In this document: piece after piece, positions 26,833 to 35,737 of the stretch | Numbering within the stretch: the first letter of the stretch is position 1 | Layout: each line of letters opens with the position of its first letter | Assembly (NCBI GenBank): GCA_035196065.1 | Contig: CP136575.1 | Location: forward strand, 2,520,769-2,584,768 | DNA length: 64,000 nucleotides | Direction of reading: 5' to 3' | Source of the DNA: Sphingobium sp. | GTDB lineage: Bacteria; Pseudomonadota; Alphaproteobacteria; Sphingomonadales; Sphingomonadaceae | Notes under the pieces: model-generated | Databases searched by the model: none | Told to the model about the DNA's origin: nothing | Seen by the model: only the letters and a program-made list of their open reading frames with translations | Translations under genes and position numbers: made by a program

Positions 26833-28569
26833 TTACATTTGCTCGGCTGCATCGACCCCCATCAATTGCAGACCGTTTCGAATAACCTGCCCCAAATTGT
26901 CCGCCAAGAAAAGCCTTGCGGCGCTTAATTCAGGCGATTGTGCCAATATGAAGCGCTTGTCCGGACGATCATTACCGAGGTTCCAATAGGCGTGGAATGC
27001 AGCAGCAAGGTCGCCGAGGAAAAAGGCAATTCGGTGTGGTTCACCCGCCTTTGCAGCAGCCTCAACGATGCGCGGGAAGTTCGCCGCCTCGCGCACAAGC
27101 GCCAGTTCTTCATCACCCAGCATCGCCACATGACTGACGTCCGGGCGATAACCTTCCTCATTTTCAGCCTTGCGTAGCGTCGAACAGATACGCGCATGGG
27201 CATATTGGACATAGAAAACCGGATTGTCCTTCGATGCCTCTACAACCTTGGCAAAATCGAAATCCATCTGGGCGTCGGCTTTGCGGGTCAGCATTGTAAA
27301 GCGGACAACATCCTTACCGACCTCACGGACCACATCTGCTAGGGTAACAAAGTTGCCCGCCCGCTTTGACATTTTGATCGGCTCTCCTCCGCGCAGCAAA
27401 CGGACCATCTGAACCAGCTTCACGTCGAAATCGGTCTTGCCTTCCGTCAGCGCGGCGACCGCCGCCTTGATCCGCTTGACGGTGCCGGCATGATCGGCAC
27501 CCCAGATATCGATCAACCAGTCGGCATCCTGCGCTTTCTGGAAATGATAGGCCATATCGGCACCGAAATAGGTCCAGCTGCCATCGGATTTCCGGATCGG
27601 CCGATCCTGATCGTCGCCAAACTCCGTCGATTTGAATAGCGGCAGCGTTACCGGTTCCCAATCGGGGTCGAGTTCGCCTTTTGGCGCTTCGAGTTCACCG
27701 TCATAAACCAGCCCGTGTTCGCGCAGAAAGGCCTCCGCTGCTTCTGGTTTCTTCGCGTTCTGCACTTCGGCTTCCGATGCGAACAGATCGTGATGGATGC
27801 CCAACAAGGCCAAGTCATCCTTGATCATTACCAGCATATCGGCGACCGCAGCGGTGCGGAACAACGCAAGCCATTCGCTCTCGGGCTTGCCAACAAGGGC
27901 ATTGCCATGTTCGCGCGCCAAACGCTGGCCAACAGGAACAAGATAATCGCCCGGATACAGTCCTTCGGGGATGTCGCCTATCGTTTCGCCCAAAGCCTCG
28001 CGATAGCGCAGGTGCACGGAGCGGGCGAGAACGTCGACCTGCCCGCCGGCATCGTTGACATAATATTCGCGCTTTACTGCATATCCGGAAAACTCCAGCA
28101 GATTTGCCAGCGCATCGCCAACCACTGCACCCCGGCAATGCCCCATATGCATCGGCCCGGTGGGATTGGCTGACACATATTCGACATTCACGCGGCGGCC
28201 ACTGCCCATCGACGAACGGCCATAGTTGGCACCTCGGGCAGCAATGGCGCGTAATTCGTCAAGCCAAACCGATGCGTCCAGTTTCAGGTTAAGGAAGCCC
28301 GGTCCAGCGATATCAACGCCGTTAACGCCCGGTGCTTTCGCAAGTTCGCCCGCTATCAGTTCGGCCAATGCGCGCGGATTGCTGCCTGCCGGCTTCGCCA
28401 ATACCATCGCGGCATTGGTCGCCAGATCGCCATGCGCAGGATCGCGCGGCGGCTCTACAGTCACATTGCCGCGATCCAGCCCTGCCGGCAGGGTTCCGGC
28501 GGCTTCAAGGGCATCAAGCGCGACATGCAGATGCGCGGTAAAGTTGGCAAAAAGGGTCACGATATTCAT
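26833..28569 (-). CDS. argS: Arginyl-tRNA synthetase
   Basis: This class I aminoacyl-tRNA synthetase charges tRNA-Arg. The HIGH-type motif reads SANPTGPMHMGHCRGAVVGD near residue 125, the KMSK motif reads KMSKRAGNFVT near 370, and the protein ends in the DALR anticodon-binding domain. The ATG at 28569 (MNIVTLFANF) gives 578 residues; a GTG six codons upstream is possible. AGGAA lies directly before the ATG. Confidence 0.95.
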   Translation of the reverse strand: MNIVTLFANFTAHLHVALDALEAAGTLPAGLDRGNVTVEPPRDPAHGDLATNAAMVLAKPAGSNPRALAELIAGELAKAPGVNGVDIAGPGFLNLKLDASVWLDELRAIAARGANYGRSSMGSGRRVNVEYVSANPTGPMHMGHCRGAVVGDALANLLEFSGYAVKREYYVNDAGGQVDVLARSVHLRYREALGETIGDIPEGLYPGDYLVPVGQRLAREHGNALVGKPESEWLALFRTAAVADMLVMIKDDLALLGIHHDLFASEAEVQNAKKPEAAEAFLREHGLVYDGELEAPKGELDPDWEPVTLPLFKSTEFGDDQDRPIRKSDGSWTYFGADMAYHFQKAQDADWLIDIWGADHAGTVKRIKAAVAALTEGKTDFDVKLVQMVRLLRGGEPIKMSKRAGNFVTLADVVREVGKDVVRFTMLTRKADAQMDFDFAKVVEASKDNPVFYVQYAHARICSTLRKAENEEGYRPDVSHVAMLGDEELALVREAANFPRIVEAAAKAGEPHRIAFFLGDLAAAFHAYWNLGNDRPDKRFILAQSPELSAARLFLADNLGQVIRNGLQLMGVDAAEQM

Positions 28570-28625
28570 TTCCTGAAAAGCTGGCACAGCGGCAGTTGTT
28601 GCTGCCCCCTATCCCATGCTGCAGG

Positions 28626-28650
28626 AAAGAAAAAGGGGGCGCTCGCCCCC
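28626..28650 (-). terminator. Rho-independent terminator after lipoprotein gene
   Basis: On the minus strand the perfect hairpin GGGGGC-GAGC-GCCCCC (28650-28635) is followed by TTTTTCTTTCC. It starts 14 bases after the stop of the lipoprotein gene and lies upstream of argS, so it isolates the two. Confidence 0.75.
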
Positions 28651-28663
28651 GATTGGGCAACGC

Positions 28664-29305
28664 TTAACGCGTCACATTATATCGGAGTTGGTCTTCGGTA
28701 AGCTGGAAACCGATCAGCAGTTCAAAACTGGCACGTTGCATCGCGGCCCGAACTGCTGGATCGGCCATCGGATCGAGTGCAGCATCGGCGTCACCCGCCT
28801 TGCGCTTTCTGGTAATTTTCTCGACAATTTCCGGCGGCAGCGAAGCGGCGGCGGGGTCAATATAGCTGGCTGCCTTCCCCATCGCAGTCGCGCGATCCTG
28901 CCCATCGGCAAAATTGATCGTCACCTGGCCAACGCGTTTCGCGATCACGGCCGAACCGCCCTGAACCACGGTTGAGAAATAGGGCAGCGTCACGCTGCGC
29001 GCGCCACCTGTTCCGTTCCGCCGGGCATGCACTTCAAAATCGGCTATCGAATAGATTTTTTCGCCTGCAGTGCATGATGGCCGCACCTTGGTGATCGTTG
29101 CCACAACATCGACTGCGTCAGCGGTCTGGCTGGACGGCGGGTTGAAAAGCGTGATGTCCCCTGTGCCTTCGGCGATCGCAACAGCCGGGCAACCGGTACG
29201 TGTCGCGGTAATGCCGACCCCGGATGAAACATCCAGTTCGCCGTCACGCGCGCATCCTGCCAGAAGCATTACGGCAACAGGCAAAGCGATTGGCAGGGCT
29301 TTCAT
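28664..29305 (-). CDS. Predicted lipoprotein of unknown function
   Basis: The 213-residue product begins MKALPIALPVAVMLLAGC, a lipoprotein signal with the lipidated Cys at 18. The mature part contains a beta-rich stretch and a C-terminal segment ending IGFQLTEDQLRYNVTR. I recognise no named family. I choose the ATG at 29305 because GAAGGA lies at proper distance; the ATG three codons upstream touches that GAAGGA. A much longer frame upstream is antisense to ispH and not used. It is divergent from ispH and ends in a clear terminator. Confidence 0.75.
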   Translation of the reverse strand: MKALPIALPVAVMLLAGCARDGELDVSSGVGITATRTGCPAVAIAEGTGDITLFNPPSSQTADAVDVVATITKVRPSCTAGEKIYSIADFEVHARRNGTGGARSVTLPYFSTVVQGGSAVIAKRVGQVTINFADGQDRATAMGKAASYIDPAAASLPPEIVEKITRKRKAGDADAALDPMADPAVRAAMQRASFELLIGFQLTEDQLRYNVTR

Positions 29306-29419
29306 CGATGGCATTCCTTCGCAATTTTGACGGCATTCGCCTGTTGCCGGGTCTTTATCGGTGCATTCCTCGCTGTGCAACAAGGGAAAGCTCTTGGCCG
29401 ATGCGACGATACTATCTAA

Positions 29420-30403
29420 ATGACATTGCCGATGACTGAACAATCCATTGCCCGCCCGAAACTTGAAATCCTGCTTGCCGCGCCGCGTGGCTTTTGCGCA
29501 GGGGTCGATCGCGCCATCCAGATCGTGGAACTCGCGCTGGAACGGCACGGCGCCCCAGTCTACGTCCGCCACGAAATCGTCCACAACAAATTTGTAGTCG
29601 ACAGCCTGCGCGATAAGGGAGCCGTTTTCGTCAAGGAGTTGGACGAAGTTCCGCAAGGCGGGCATGTTGTTTTTTCTGCGCATGGCGTACCGAAGTCGGT
29701 GCCCGAAGATGCCCGCAACCGCCAACTTGATTATCTGGATGCCACCTGTCCGTTGGTTTCCAAAGTCCATCGGCAGGCCGAACGCCAGGTCGAGGCCGGA
29801 CGTCACATCCTGTTCATCGGCCATGAAGGCCATCCCGAAGTCATCGGCACATTTGGGCAGGTTCCGTCCGGTGCAATGACGTTGATCGAGACTGTGGAAG
29901 ATGCAGAATCGGTTGCAGTCGTCGATTCAGATAACCTCGCTTTTCTGACACAAACGACGTTGTCTGTTGACGATACCGCCGAAATCGTCGCCACATTACA
30001 GCGCCGTTTTCCATCAATTGTCGGCCCCAAAGGCGAAGACATATGTTATGCGACATCCAACCGCCAGGCGTCGGTCAAAGCCATTGCCGGGCGTTGTGAC
30101 CTTGTGCTGGTCATCGGCGCGCCCAACAGTTCCAACTCACTCCGCCTTGTTGAAGTGGCCGAACGTGCAGGCACGCCGTCACGCCTCGTCCAACGTGCAG
30201 AGGATATCGATTTTGCCTGGCTGAAAGGCGTGAAGACGCTCGGCATAACTGCGGGTGCCTCTGCCCCCGAAGTTTTGGTGCGCCAATTCATCGCCCGCCT
30301 TTCCGAAGCCTATGACGTCTCGGAAGAACAGATAACGACCGCAGAGGAGAGCATCACATTTAAACTGCCCCGTGCCCTGACGCTTGAGGCCGATGCAGCC
30401 TGA
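29420..30403 (+). CDS. ispH: 4-hydroxy-3-methylbut-2-enyl diphosphate reductase
   Basis: IspH is the last enzyme of the MEP isoprenoid pathway, a 4Fe-4S protein making IPP and DMAPP. The three cluster cysteines are in [23 protein letters not shown] and [12 protein letters not shown]. The substrate motif [10 protein letters not shown] and the late APNSSNS segment are also present. Length is 327 residues from the ATG at 29420, or 323 from the ATG at 29432; no strong ribosome site decides. It shares one base with thrB. Confidence 0.96.
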   Translation: MTLPMTEQSIARPKLEILLAAPRGFCAGVDRAIQIVELALERHGAPVYVRHEIVHNKFVVDSLRDKGAVFVKELDEVPQGGHVVFSAHGVPKSVPEDARNRQLDYLDATCPLVSKVHRQAERQVEAGRHILFIGHEGHPEVIGTFGQVPSGAMTLIETVEDAESVAVVDSDNLAFLTQTTLSVDDTAEIVATLQRRFPSIVGPKGEDICYATSNRQASVKAIAGRCDLVLVIGAPNSSNSLRLVEVAERAGTPSRLVQRAEDIDFAWLKGVKTLGITAGASAPEVLVRQFIARLSEAYDVSEEQITTAEESITFKLPRALTLEADAA

Positions 30404-31374
30404 TGGCAGTCTATACGCAGGTCAGCGCCGAGGCCGCGCAGATTTTACTCGACCGTTACGACGTCGGGCGTCTGGTTTCGATGAAGGGCATCGCCGAAGG
30501 CGTAGAGAATAGCAATTATCTGCTTGAAACCGACCGTGCACGGTTCATTCTGACGCTGTATGAAAACAGGGTCGATCCTGCGGACCTCCCGTGGTTTCAC
30601 GATCTGCTGGCACATCTACATCAGGCAGGATCGCCTGTTCCCCGTTTCATCGAAGATCGCGGCGGCCAATGGCTGCAAGATCTGGCAAGCAAAAAAGCCT
30701 GTCTGATCGAGTTTCTGCCCGGCATTTCGGTATCCGAACCCTTGCCCGAGCAGGCACGCGCCGTCGGGGCTGCGCTGGCGAAAATGCACGTTTCGGTAAT
30801 GGGTTTCGAGCAGCAAAAACCCAACCGGCTCGGCATCGATTCGTGGCAAGCACTCTTTGACCGTTGCGAACATTCGGCCGCAAACGAACTTTCGGCTGGT
30901 CTTGCCGATGATATTGCCGCCGAATTGACCTGGCTTGTCGCGCAATGGCCAAACAATCTGCCCGCCTGCGCAGTCCATACCGATCTGTTTCCCGACAATG
31001 TCCTGTTCAAGGGCGAAACTCTGGGCGGATTGATCGACTTTTACTTCGCCTGCACCGATTTTCGCGCCTATGATCTTGCGGTAACGCATGCAGCATGGTG
31101 TTTCAGCGCAGATGGGTCGATGTTTAATCAAGCGATCAGCGATGCGTTGATAGGCGGATATTCTGACATTGTTCGGCTTGAAGAGAGCGAAATCCAGCTT
31201 TTCCTCGTACTTGCACGTGGAGCATCGATGCGTTTCCTGCTGACGCGGCTGTTTGACTGGATCAACACGCCGCCGGATGCAATCGTCACCCGCAAAGACC
31301 CCCTCGCCTTTCATCGCCGGTTGCAATTCTATCGCACGGCAGCCGCGGACCAATTGTTCGGGAGACGGCAATGA
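30403..31374 (+). CDS. thrB: Homoserine kinase (ThrB, APH-fold type)
   Basis: This enzyme phosphorylates homoserine on the way to threonine. It belongs to the aminoglycoside-phosphotransferase-like class found in alphaproteobacteria, not the GHMP class. Evidence is the [16 protein letters not shown] start, the catalytic-loop segment [13 protein letters not shown] (near residue 200) and the Mg-binding [18 protein letters not shown]. Length 323 is typical. It is coupled to ispH (TGATG) and to rnhA (ATGA). Confidence 0.93.
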   Translation: MAVYTQVSAEAAQILLDRYDVGRLVSMKGIAEGVENSNYLLETDRARFILTLYENRVDPADLPWFHDLLAHLHQAGSPVPRFIEDRGGQWLQDLASKKACLIEFLPGISVSEPLPEQARAVGAALAKMHVSVMGFEQQKPNRLGIDSWQALFDRCEHSAANELSAGLADDIAAELTWLVAQWPNNLPACAVHTDLFPDNVLFKGETLGGLIDFYFACTDFRAYDLAVTHAAWCFSADGSMFNQAISDALIGGYSDIVRLEESEIQLFLVLARGASMRFLLTRLFDWINTPPDAIVTRKDPLAFHRRLQFYRTAAADQLFGRRQ

Positions 31375-31805
31375 AACAGGTGGAAATCTTCACCGACGGC
31401 GCATGTAAAGGAAATCCAGGCCCCGGCGGTTGGGGTGCAGTCATCCGCTATGGCCGGCACGAAAAAGATATTTCAGGCAGCGATCCCGACACCACCAACA
31501 ACCGAATGGAGCTGACCGCAGCGATCAAATCCCTCAACCTATTGATCGAACCTTGCGCAGTGACCCTGCATACGGATAGCAAATATGTGCTCGACGGCAT
31601 CACCAAATGGGTGGCGGGCTGGCAGCGCAACGGTTGGAAGAACGCTTCAAAACAGCCGGTCCGTAATGCCGATTTGTGGCATGAACTGATTGAGGCTGTC
31701 GCCCGGCACAAGGTGGAATGGATCTGGGTCAAAGGCCATAATGGCCACCCTGAAAATGAAAGGGCCGACCGGCTGGCCAGCGACGCCGCTGCCACAGCCG
31801 GTTGA
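31371..31805 (+). CDS. rnhA: Ribonuclease HI
   Basis: RNase HI cleaves the RNA strand of RNA-DNA hybrids. The product of 144 residues shows the catalytic carboxylates in [27 protein letters not shown] and [12 protein letters not shown]. The C-terminal [14 protein letters not shown] carries the catalytic His and final Asp. It overlaps thrB by four bases. Confidence 0.97.
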   Translation: MKQVEIFTDGACKGNPGPGGWGAVIRYGRHEKDISGSDPDTTNNRMELTAAIKSLNLLIEPCAVTLHTDSKYVLDGITKWVAGWQRNGWKNASKQPVRNADLWHELIEAVARHKVEWIWVKGHNGHPENERADRLASDAAATAG

Positions 31806-31820
31806 CGCACTTAGCTTGGG

Positions 31821-31994
31821 TCAGCCCTCGCGGACTTCGGCACCGGGGCCGTTTTTCAGGATCGATTCAATCGCGTTCTTCGCCGAGGCTTTGGATTTAT
31901 AGCCCTCGGTCCAGAAAATCGCTTCGCTATTATATTTGAAATAGGCGACATATTCGCCGGCCTTGTTCTGCTTGATCTCGAAATAATGCGCCAT
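31821..31994 (-). CDS. YegP/DUF1508-family small protein
   Basis: This 57-residue product begins MAHYFEIKQNKAGEYVAYFK and has TEGYKSKASAKNAIESI in its second half, matching a single YegP (DUF1508) repeat: a beta strand pair followed by GYxSKAxxxNxIxS. AAAGGA lies nine bases before the ATG. The family is widespread, small and of unknown function. It converges on rnhA with 15 bases between the stops. Confidence 0.85.
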   Translation of the reverse strand: MAHYFEIKQNKAGEYVAYFKYNSEAIFWTEGYKSKASAKNAIESILKNGPGAEVREG

Positions 31995-32079
31995 GACGGG
32001 TCCTTTCGCGATTGGGCATTTCGCCCTGACGCTGGGATATCAAGCCTGATGGCCGCCGCCAATGCCAAGCGATGTAAAA

Positions 32080-33189
32080 TCAGTGAAGCCGGTCCGGCAG
32101 GTAGCGACGGTGGTCAACTCCAATCAGCTGCGTCGTGCCGCCTTGCAGCAAGGAAGCAGCAATCTTGGCAATTGCCGGGGCCGTCTGCATGCCGAACCCG
32201 CCCTGCCCCGCCAACCAGAAAAACGCACGGTCTTCAGGGGAGGGTCCGATAACCGGCAGGCGGTCTGAAGCAAAACTGCGCAATCCCGCCCATTTGCGTT
32301 CAACCGATGCGATACGCCAAGTGAGCACCGTCTCTAGCCGGTCAATCGCGCGCGCAACGTCAACTTCGTCAGGCGCAGCGTCACAAGGAGGCGATGCCGT
32401 CTCATCATGAGGACTCAACCAGATGCGGAAGTCCGACTCGCGCTTGAAATAAAAGCTGCCATCCAAGCCGACGACAAGAGGTAGGCTTTCAGGCACCGGA
32501 TCGACCATACGCAACTGGAGCATCGTCCGCCGGTAGGGGGTGATGCCCATTGGCTGCATACCCGCCATAATCGCTACCTCGTCCGCCCAGGCACCAGCGG
32601 CGTTAACAATCGTTGCGGCTTCGATGCTGCCGGCTGCGGTATCGAGTAGCCATCCGTCGGAACGACGGGTGATTGCTTTCACTCCGGCTCGGACCGATAA
32701 CCGAACCCCCTTGCGTCGTGCTGCGGCCAGATAATGATTGTGCAGCGCGCCTGCGTCAATGTCGCAGCAATCTGACTCCCATAGGCCTACATCCCATCCC
32801 GGCCGACGCCCCGGAAGAATAGCGTCCAGTGCGGAGCTTTCCATCCTGCCAAGCTCGACGCTGCTGCCTGCAAAAGCGTCTAGCATATTTTGGGCAAGTG
32901 GCGCCTGTGCCTCAGTCGCAAGGTGCAGGCCACCGCAATGTGTCAGAAAGCCGTTTGGCGCAAATTGGGGCTGGGGTGCTTCAAGAAAGGCACGCGACGC
33001 GCTGGTCAATGGCTGGACATCGGGTCCGCCATAGGTTTCGCTCCAGAAGGCGGCCGAGCGCCCAGTCGCGTGATAACCGGGATGATCCTCGGCTTCGAGC
33101 AGCAGAACTCTGCTCCCCGACGGCAGATTCGCTGCAAGGCTCGCCCCCGCAATACCTGCGCCGATGATCGCTATATCAAACTGGCTCAT
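32080..33189 (-). CDS. FAD-dependent D-amino-acid dehydrogenase (DauA-like)
   Basis: A DAO-family flavoprotein of 369 residues. It starts with the dinucleotide motif IIGAGIAGASLA and continues into LEAEDHPGYHATGRSAAFW, then TIVNAAGAWADEVA and GQGGFGMQTAPAIAK near the end. The GYHxTGRSAA signature and the overall pattern closely follow the catabolic D-arginine dehydrogenase DauA of Pseudomonas, as recalled from that family. The substrate here is unproven and no arginine genes adjoin. Its start overlaps the hydrolase stop by four bases. Confidence 0.8.
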   Translation of the reverse strand: MSQFDIAIIGAGIAGASLAANLPSGSRVLLLEAEDHPGYHATGRSAAFWSETYGGPDVQPLTSASRAFLEAPQPQFAPNGFLTHCGGLHLATEAQAPLAQNMLDAFAGSSVELGRMESSALDAILPGRRPGWDVGLWESDCCDIDAGALHNHYLAAARRKGVRLSVRAGVKAITRRSDGWLLDTAAGSIEAATIVNAAGAWADEVAIMAGMQPMGITPYRRTMLQLRMVDPVPESLPLVVGLDGSFYFKRESDFRIWLSPHDETASPPCDAAPDEVDVARAIDRLETVLTWRIASVERKWAGLRSFASDRLPVIGPSPEDRAFFWLAGQGGFGMQTAPAIAKIAASLLQGGTTQLIGVDHRRYLPDRLH

Positions 33190-34154
33190 GAACGTGGCGC
33201 GCGGCGATCGAAAAAAGCCATTATTGCTTCGATGCAGCGGTTCCGGACAGGGTCCGCCTCACGCAGTAATTCGTGCGCGGCTTCCTTCCCGAAGAGCAGC
33301 AATTCGCAATCGGGCAACCGCTTGGCATCTCGCTCGATCCGGTTGGTATCGACCAATCGGTCGGCCCGTGTTGCCAACATCAAAATCGGCGTCCTAATCG
33401 CTTCCAGAATGCCCGGCTCGTTCAGCGCGCGCGTCGATGCAATCGCCCGCTCCACCCAATGCCAACTTGGCGGGCCAAGGCGGATATCGGGCCGTGCCTG
33501 CCACCAGTAGACTTCATCTGCGTAGCGATCGGCATCGTGAGTCAGGATATTCGAACGCAAGCTGAGCGGTGATCCCGGCTTTTCGCCCTCCTTCCACGCT
33601 GCGCGATCGGGATCACCGATACGGCAAAACAGCTTGGCGATCGCGTGGTGCAGAGCATAGGGCAAGCCCATGGTGTCGATCCCAAGCATCGGAGCAGATA
33701 GTGCGACGGCATCGGGCGCTATCGCACCTTCCGCCAGTGCACGCATCACAAGGTGTCCACCCATGCTGTGCGCCACGACCACATGGGGGCCAGTTTGTTC
33801 AGTCGTCCATTTTGACCAGAAATTCCGCAGATCGGAAACCCAAGTTCCGAAATCATCAATGTAACCGACATTGGGGTCGGCCAGCAAACGGCCCGACCCC
33901 CCTTGACCGCGCCAATCCACGGCCGTGACCTGCCAGCCTTGGCGCGCGAATTGATCCAGCGTTTCCAGATATTTTTCATAATGGTCACCCCGCCCCGGCA
34001 GGAAAAGCAGCGCGCCGCGCGGCACCGCTAGCACGTCAACCTTAGCGGGAAAATCGATCCTGCGGATCGGCCATCCATCAGCTGCGTTCCACATGGTTTC
34101 GCGTGCATGGGGCGGTATGGACCGGCGGTCGAACATCGAGTGAGCCTCGGGCAT
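33186..34154 (-). CDS. Alpha/beta hydrolase, lysophospholipase/monoacylglycerol lipase-like
   Basis: A serine hydrolase with the oxyanion region LLFLPGRGDHYEKY, the nucleophile elbow VVVAHSMGGHLVM, and late Asp and His in ATRADRLVDTN and GKEAAHELLRE. These features match the PldB/monoacylglycerol-lipase group (Hydrolase_4). I start at the ATG at 34154, giving 322 residues, with AAAGG at good distance; upstream codons in the same frame would overlap cpaA. It forms an operon with the FAD oxidoreductase and is divergent from the Tad locus. Confidence 0.8.
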   Translation of the reverse strand: MPEAHSMFDRRSIPPHARETMWNAADGWPIRRIDFPAKVDVLAVPRGALLFLPGRGDHYEKYLETLDQFARQGWQVTAVDWRGQGGSGRLLADPNVGYIDDFGTWVSDLRNFWSKWTTEQTGPHVVVAHSMGGHLVMRALAEGAIAPDAVALSAPMLGIDTMGLPYALHHAIAKLFCRIGDPDRAAWKEGEKPGSPLSLRSNILTHDADRYADEVYWWQARPDIRLGPPSWHWVERAIASTRALNEPGILEAIRTPILMLATRADRLVDTNRIERDAKRLPDCELLLFGKEAAHELLREADPVRNRCIEAIMAFFDRRAPRS

Positions 34155-34196
34155 GGTTACCTTTTGGTAATGTCTGATGGTTAATTGCTTGGTGAT

Positions 34197-34670
34197 ATGG
34201 ACCAGATCATCTTCGCTTACGCATTGCTTTCCGGCTTGGCAATCTGCCTGCTGGTATCGGTCTATACCGATATAAAATATCGGCTGATCTACAACAAGGT
34301 TAGCGCTGCAATCGTACTTGGCGCGCCGCTTTACTGGCTCACGATAAATCAATTCGGATGGCCGCAGGTGGGATTTTTCATCGGCGGTGGCGTGCTTACC
34401 TTCTTGTTTTTCGCTATTTTTTTTCGCTTCGGCATGATGGGTGGCGGCGATGTCAAACTGTTTGCCGCCGTGGCCCTATGGCTTCCTCCCGTCGAACTGA
34501 TCCGATTCCTGTTCAATGCCAGCGTGCTGGGTGCGGCAGTGACGGTCCTGTTCTTCATTACACACAAGCTGCGAAAGGGAACCGGACCCGTCCGGGTACC
34601 CTATGGCGTAGCAATCGCAATCGCAGGCCTTTGGAGTGCCGGTGAACAATTTTTTAAGCATTTTGGGTGA
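34197..34670 (+). CDS. cpaA: Prepilin peptidase CpaA (Tad pilus)
   Basis: CpaA/TadV is the membrane aspartic peptidase that matures Flp pilins. The 157-residue product has about five to six membrane segments. It carries the two catalytic Asp motifs, one in VYTDIKYRLI after the first segment and the second in the GxGD-type MMGGGDVKLFAA near residue 85. It lacks the methylation domain of larger PilD enzymes, as is normal for this class. It heads the pilus operon. Confidence 0.93.
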   Translation: MDQIIFAYALLSGLAICLLVSVYTDIKYRLIYNKVSAAIVLGAPLYWLTINQFGWPQVGFFIGGGVLTFLFFAIFFRFGMMGGGDVKLFAAVALWLPPVELIRFLFNASVLGAAVTVLFFITHKLRKGTGPVRVPYGVAIAIAGLWSAGEQFFKHFG

Positions 34671-34712
34671 TTAGCTGTTCCATTCAGGGGACCGTTCAGG
34701 AGCTTGTTCGTC

Positions 34713-35732
34713 ATGGATAAGAGAAAAGTCATTTTGTTGGTCTGCGCGTTGCTGATCGCTGCAGTCACCGCCTTCATGGCACGCAGCATGTTTGCTGGCG
34801 GCGATGCAGCACCTAAAGCCGTTGCCCAGAAACCGGTGCCTACCGGCCCCAAGGTCATCGTGGCAACCCGATCACTGCCTGTCGGCACGATATTAACTGC
34901 TGATGCCATCCGCTACCAGCCCTGGCCTTCAGAACTGATCGAGGCAGCCTATTTCATCCAGAAAGAGGGTGAGCCCGATGCCACCAGCAATCTGATCGGA
35001 ACCGTTGTTCGCAACAATATCACGGCAGGGCAGCCGGTAACGCAGGGATCGCTCGTATCGCCGGGTGATCGCGGTTTCCTTGCAGCCGCTCTCGGGCCGG
35101 GCATGCGGGCCGTTTCAGTGCCGGTGTCGGCGCTGACAGGCGTTGCAGGCTTTGTATTCCCTGGCGACCGTGTTGACCTAGTGCTGACACAGAATGTGAA
35201 TGGTGCCGGCACGGGCCAGTCGTTGAAAGTCTCCGAAACCGTCATCCGCAATTTGCGTGTTCTTGCAACCGATCAGCGTTCGACACCCAGCGTCGATGCC
35301 GAGGGCAAGACCAAACCGTCGAAGTACCGGCTCGTTACGCTTGAAGTAACGCCGCGCCTTGCAGAAAAAATCGCCGTTGCGCAAACCATCGGCACACTGA
35401 GCCTGTCGCTGCGCGCGCTGGCCGATAATGCCGCTGAACTTGAGCAGGCGCTGGCTTCAGGCGAAGTCAAGGTTCCGAACGGCGCCACTCGCGAAGAAGA
35501 AGAGAAGTTCCTCACTTCGATCGAGAAGCAGCCGGTGGCAGGACCCTCAACGTATGCAACCGGCGGCGATGTATCGCGCTTCCAGCGGCGCACACCCCCG
35601 GCAACCACGCCGGTTCAGATCGCCGCTGAACAGATCAAGGTCGAGAAGCAGATCGAAAAAGTACGTCGTGGCAGCATCGTTCGCGTTTCGCGCGCCGGTT
35701 CTGTTGAAGAAGTCAATGTGGACCGGAGGTAA
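34713..35732 (+). CDS. cpaB: Flp pilus assembly protein CpaB (RcpC-like)
   Basis: A 339-residue periplasmic protein with an N-terminal membrane anchor and an SAF domain (KVIVATRSLPVGTILTADAI, near 45-65). The RcpC/CpaB domain containing AVSVPVSALTGVAGFVFPGD follows, then an unstructured basic tail. It assists secretin assembly in Tad systems. The ATG at 34713 is chosen over a TTG three codons earlier; AGGAG is 11 bases before the ATG. Confidence 0.93.
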   Translation: MDKRKVILLVCALLIAAVTAFMARSMFAGGDAAPKAVAQKPVPTGPKVIVATRSLPVGTILTADAIRYQPWPSELIEAAYFIQKEGEPDATSNLIGTVVRNNITAGQPVTQGSLVSPGDRGFLAAALGPGMRAVSVPVSALTGVAGFVFPGDRVDLVLTQNVNGAGTGQSLKVSETVIRNLRVLATDQRSTPSVDAEGKTKPSKYRLVTLEVTPRLAEKIAVAQTIGTLSLSLRALADNAAELEQALASGEVKVPNGATREEEEKFLTSIEKQPVAGPSTYATGGDVSRFQRRTPPATTPVQIAAEQIKVEKQIEKVRRGSIVRVSRAGSVEEVNVDRR

Positions 35733-35737
35733 CTGAC

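Noticed and set aside
29306-29833. N-terminal extension of the lipoprotein frame to 389 residues
   Set aside because: The extension is antisense to the first 400 bases of ispH, and the clear lipoprotein signal with a ribosome site starts at 29305.
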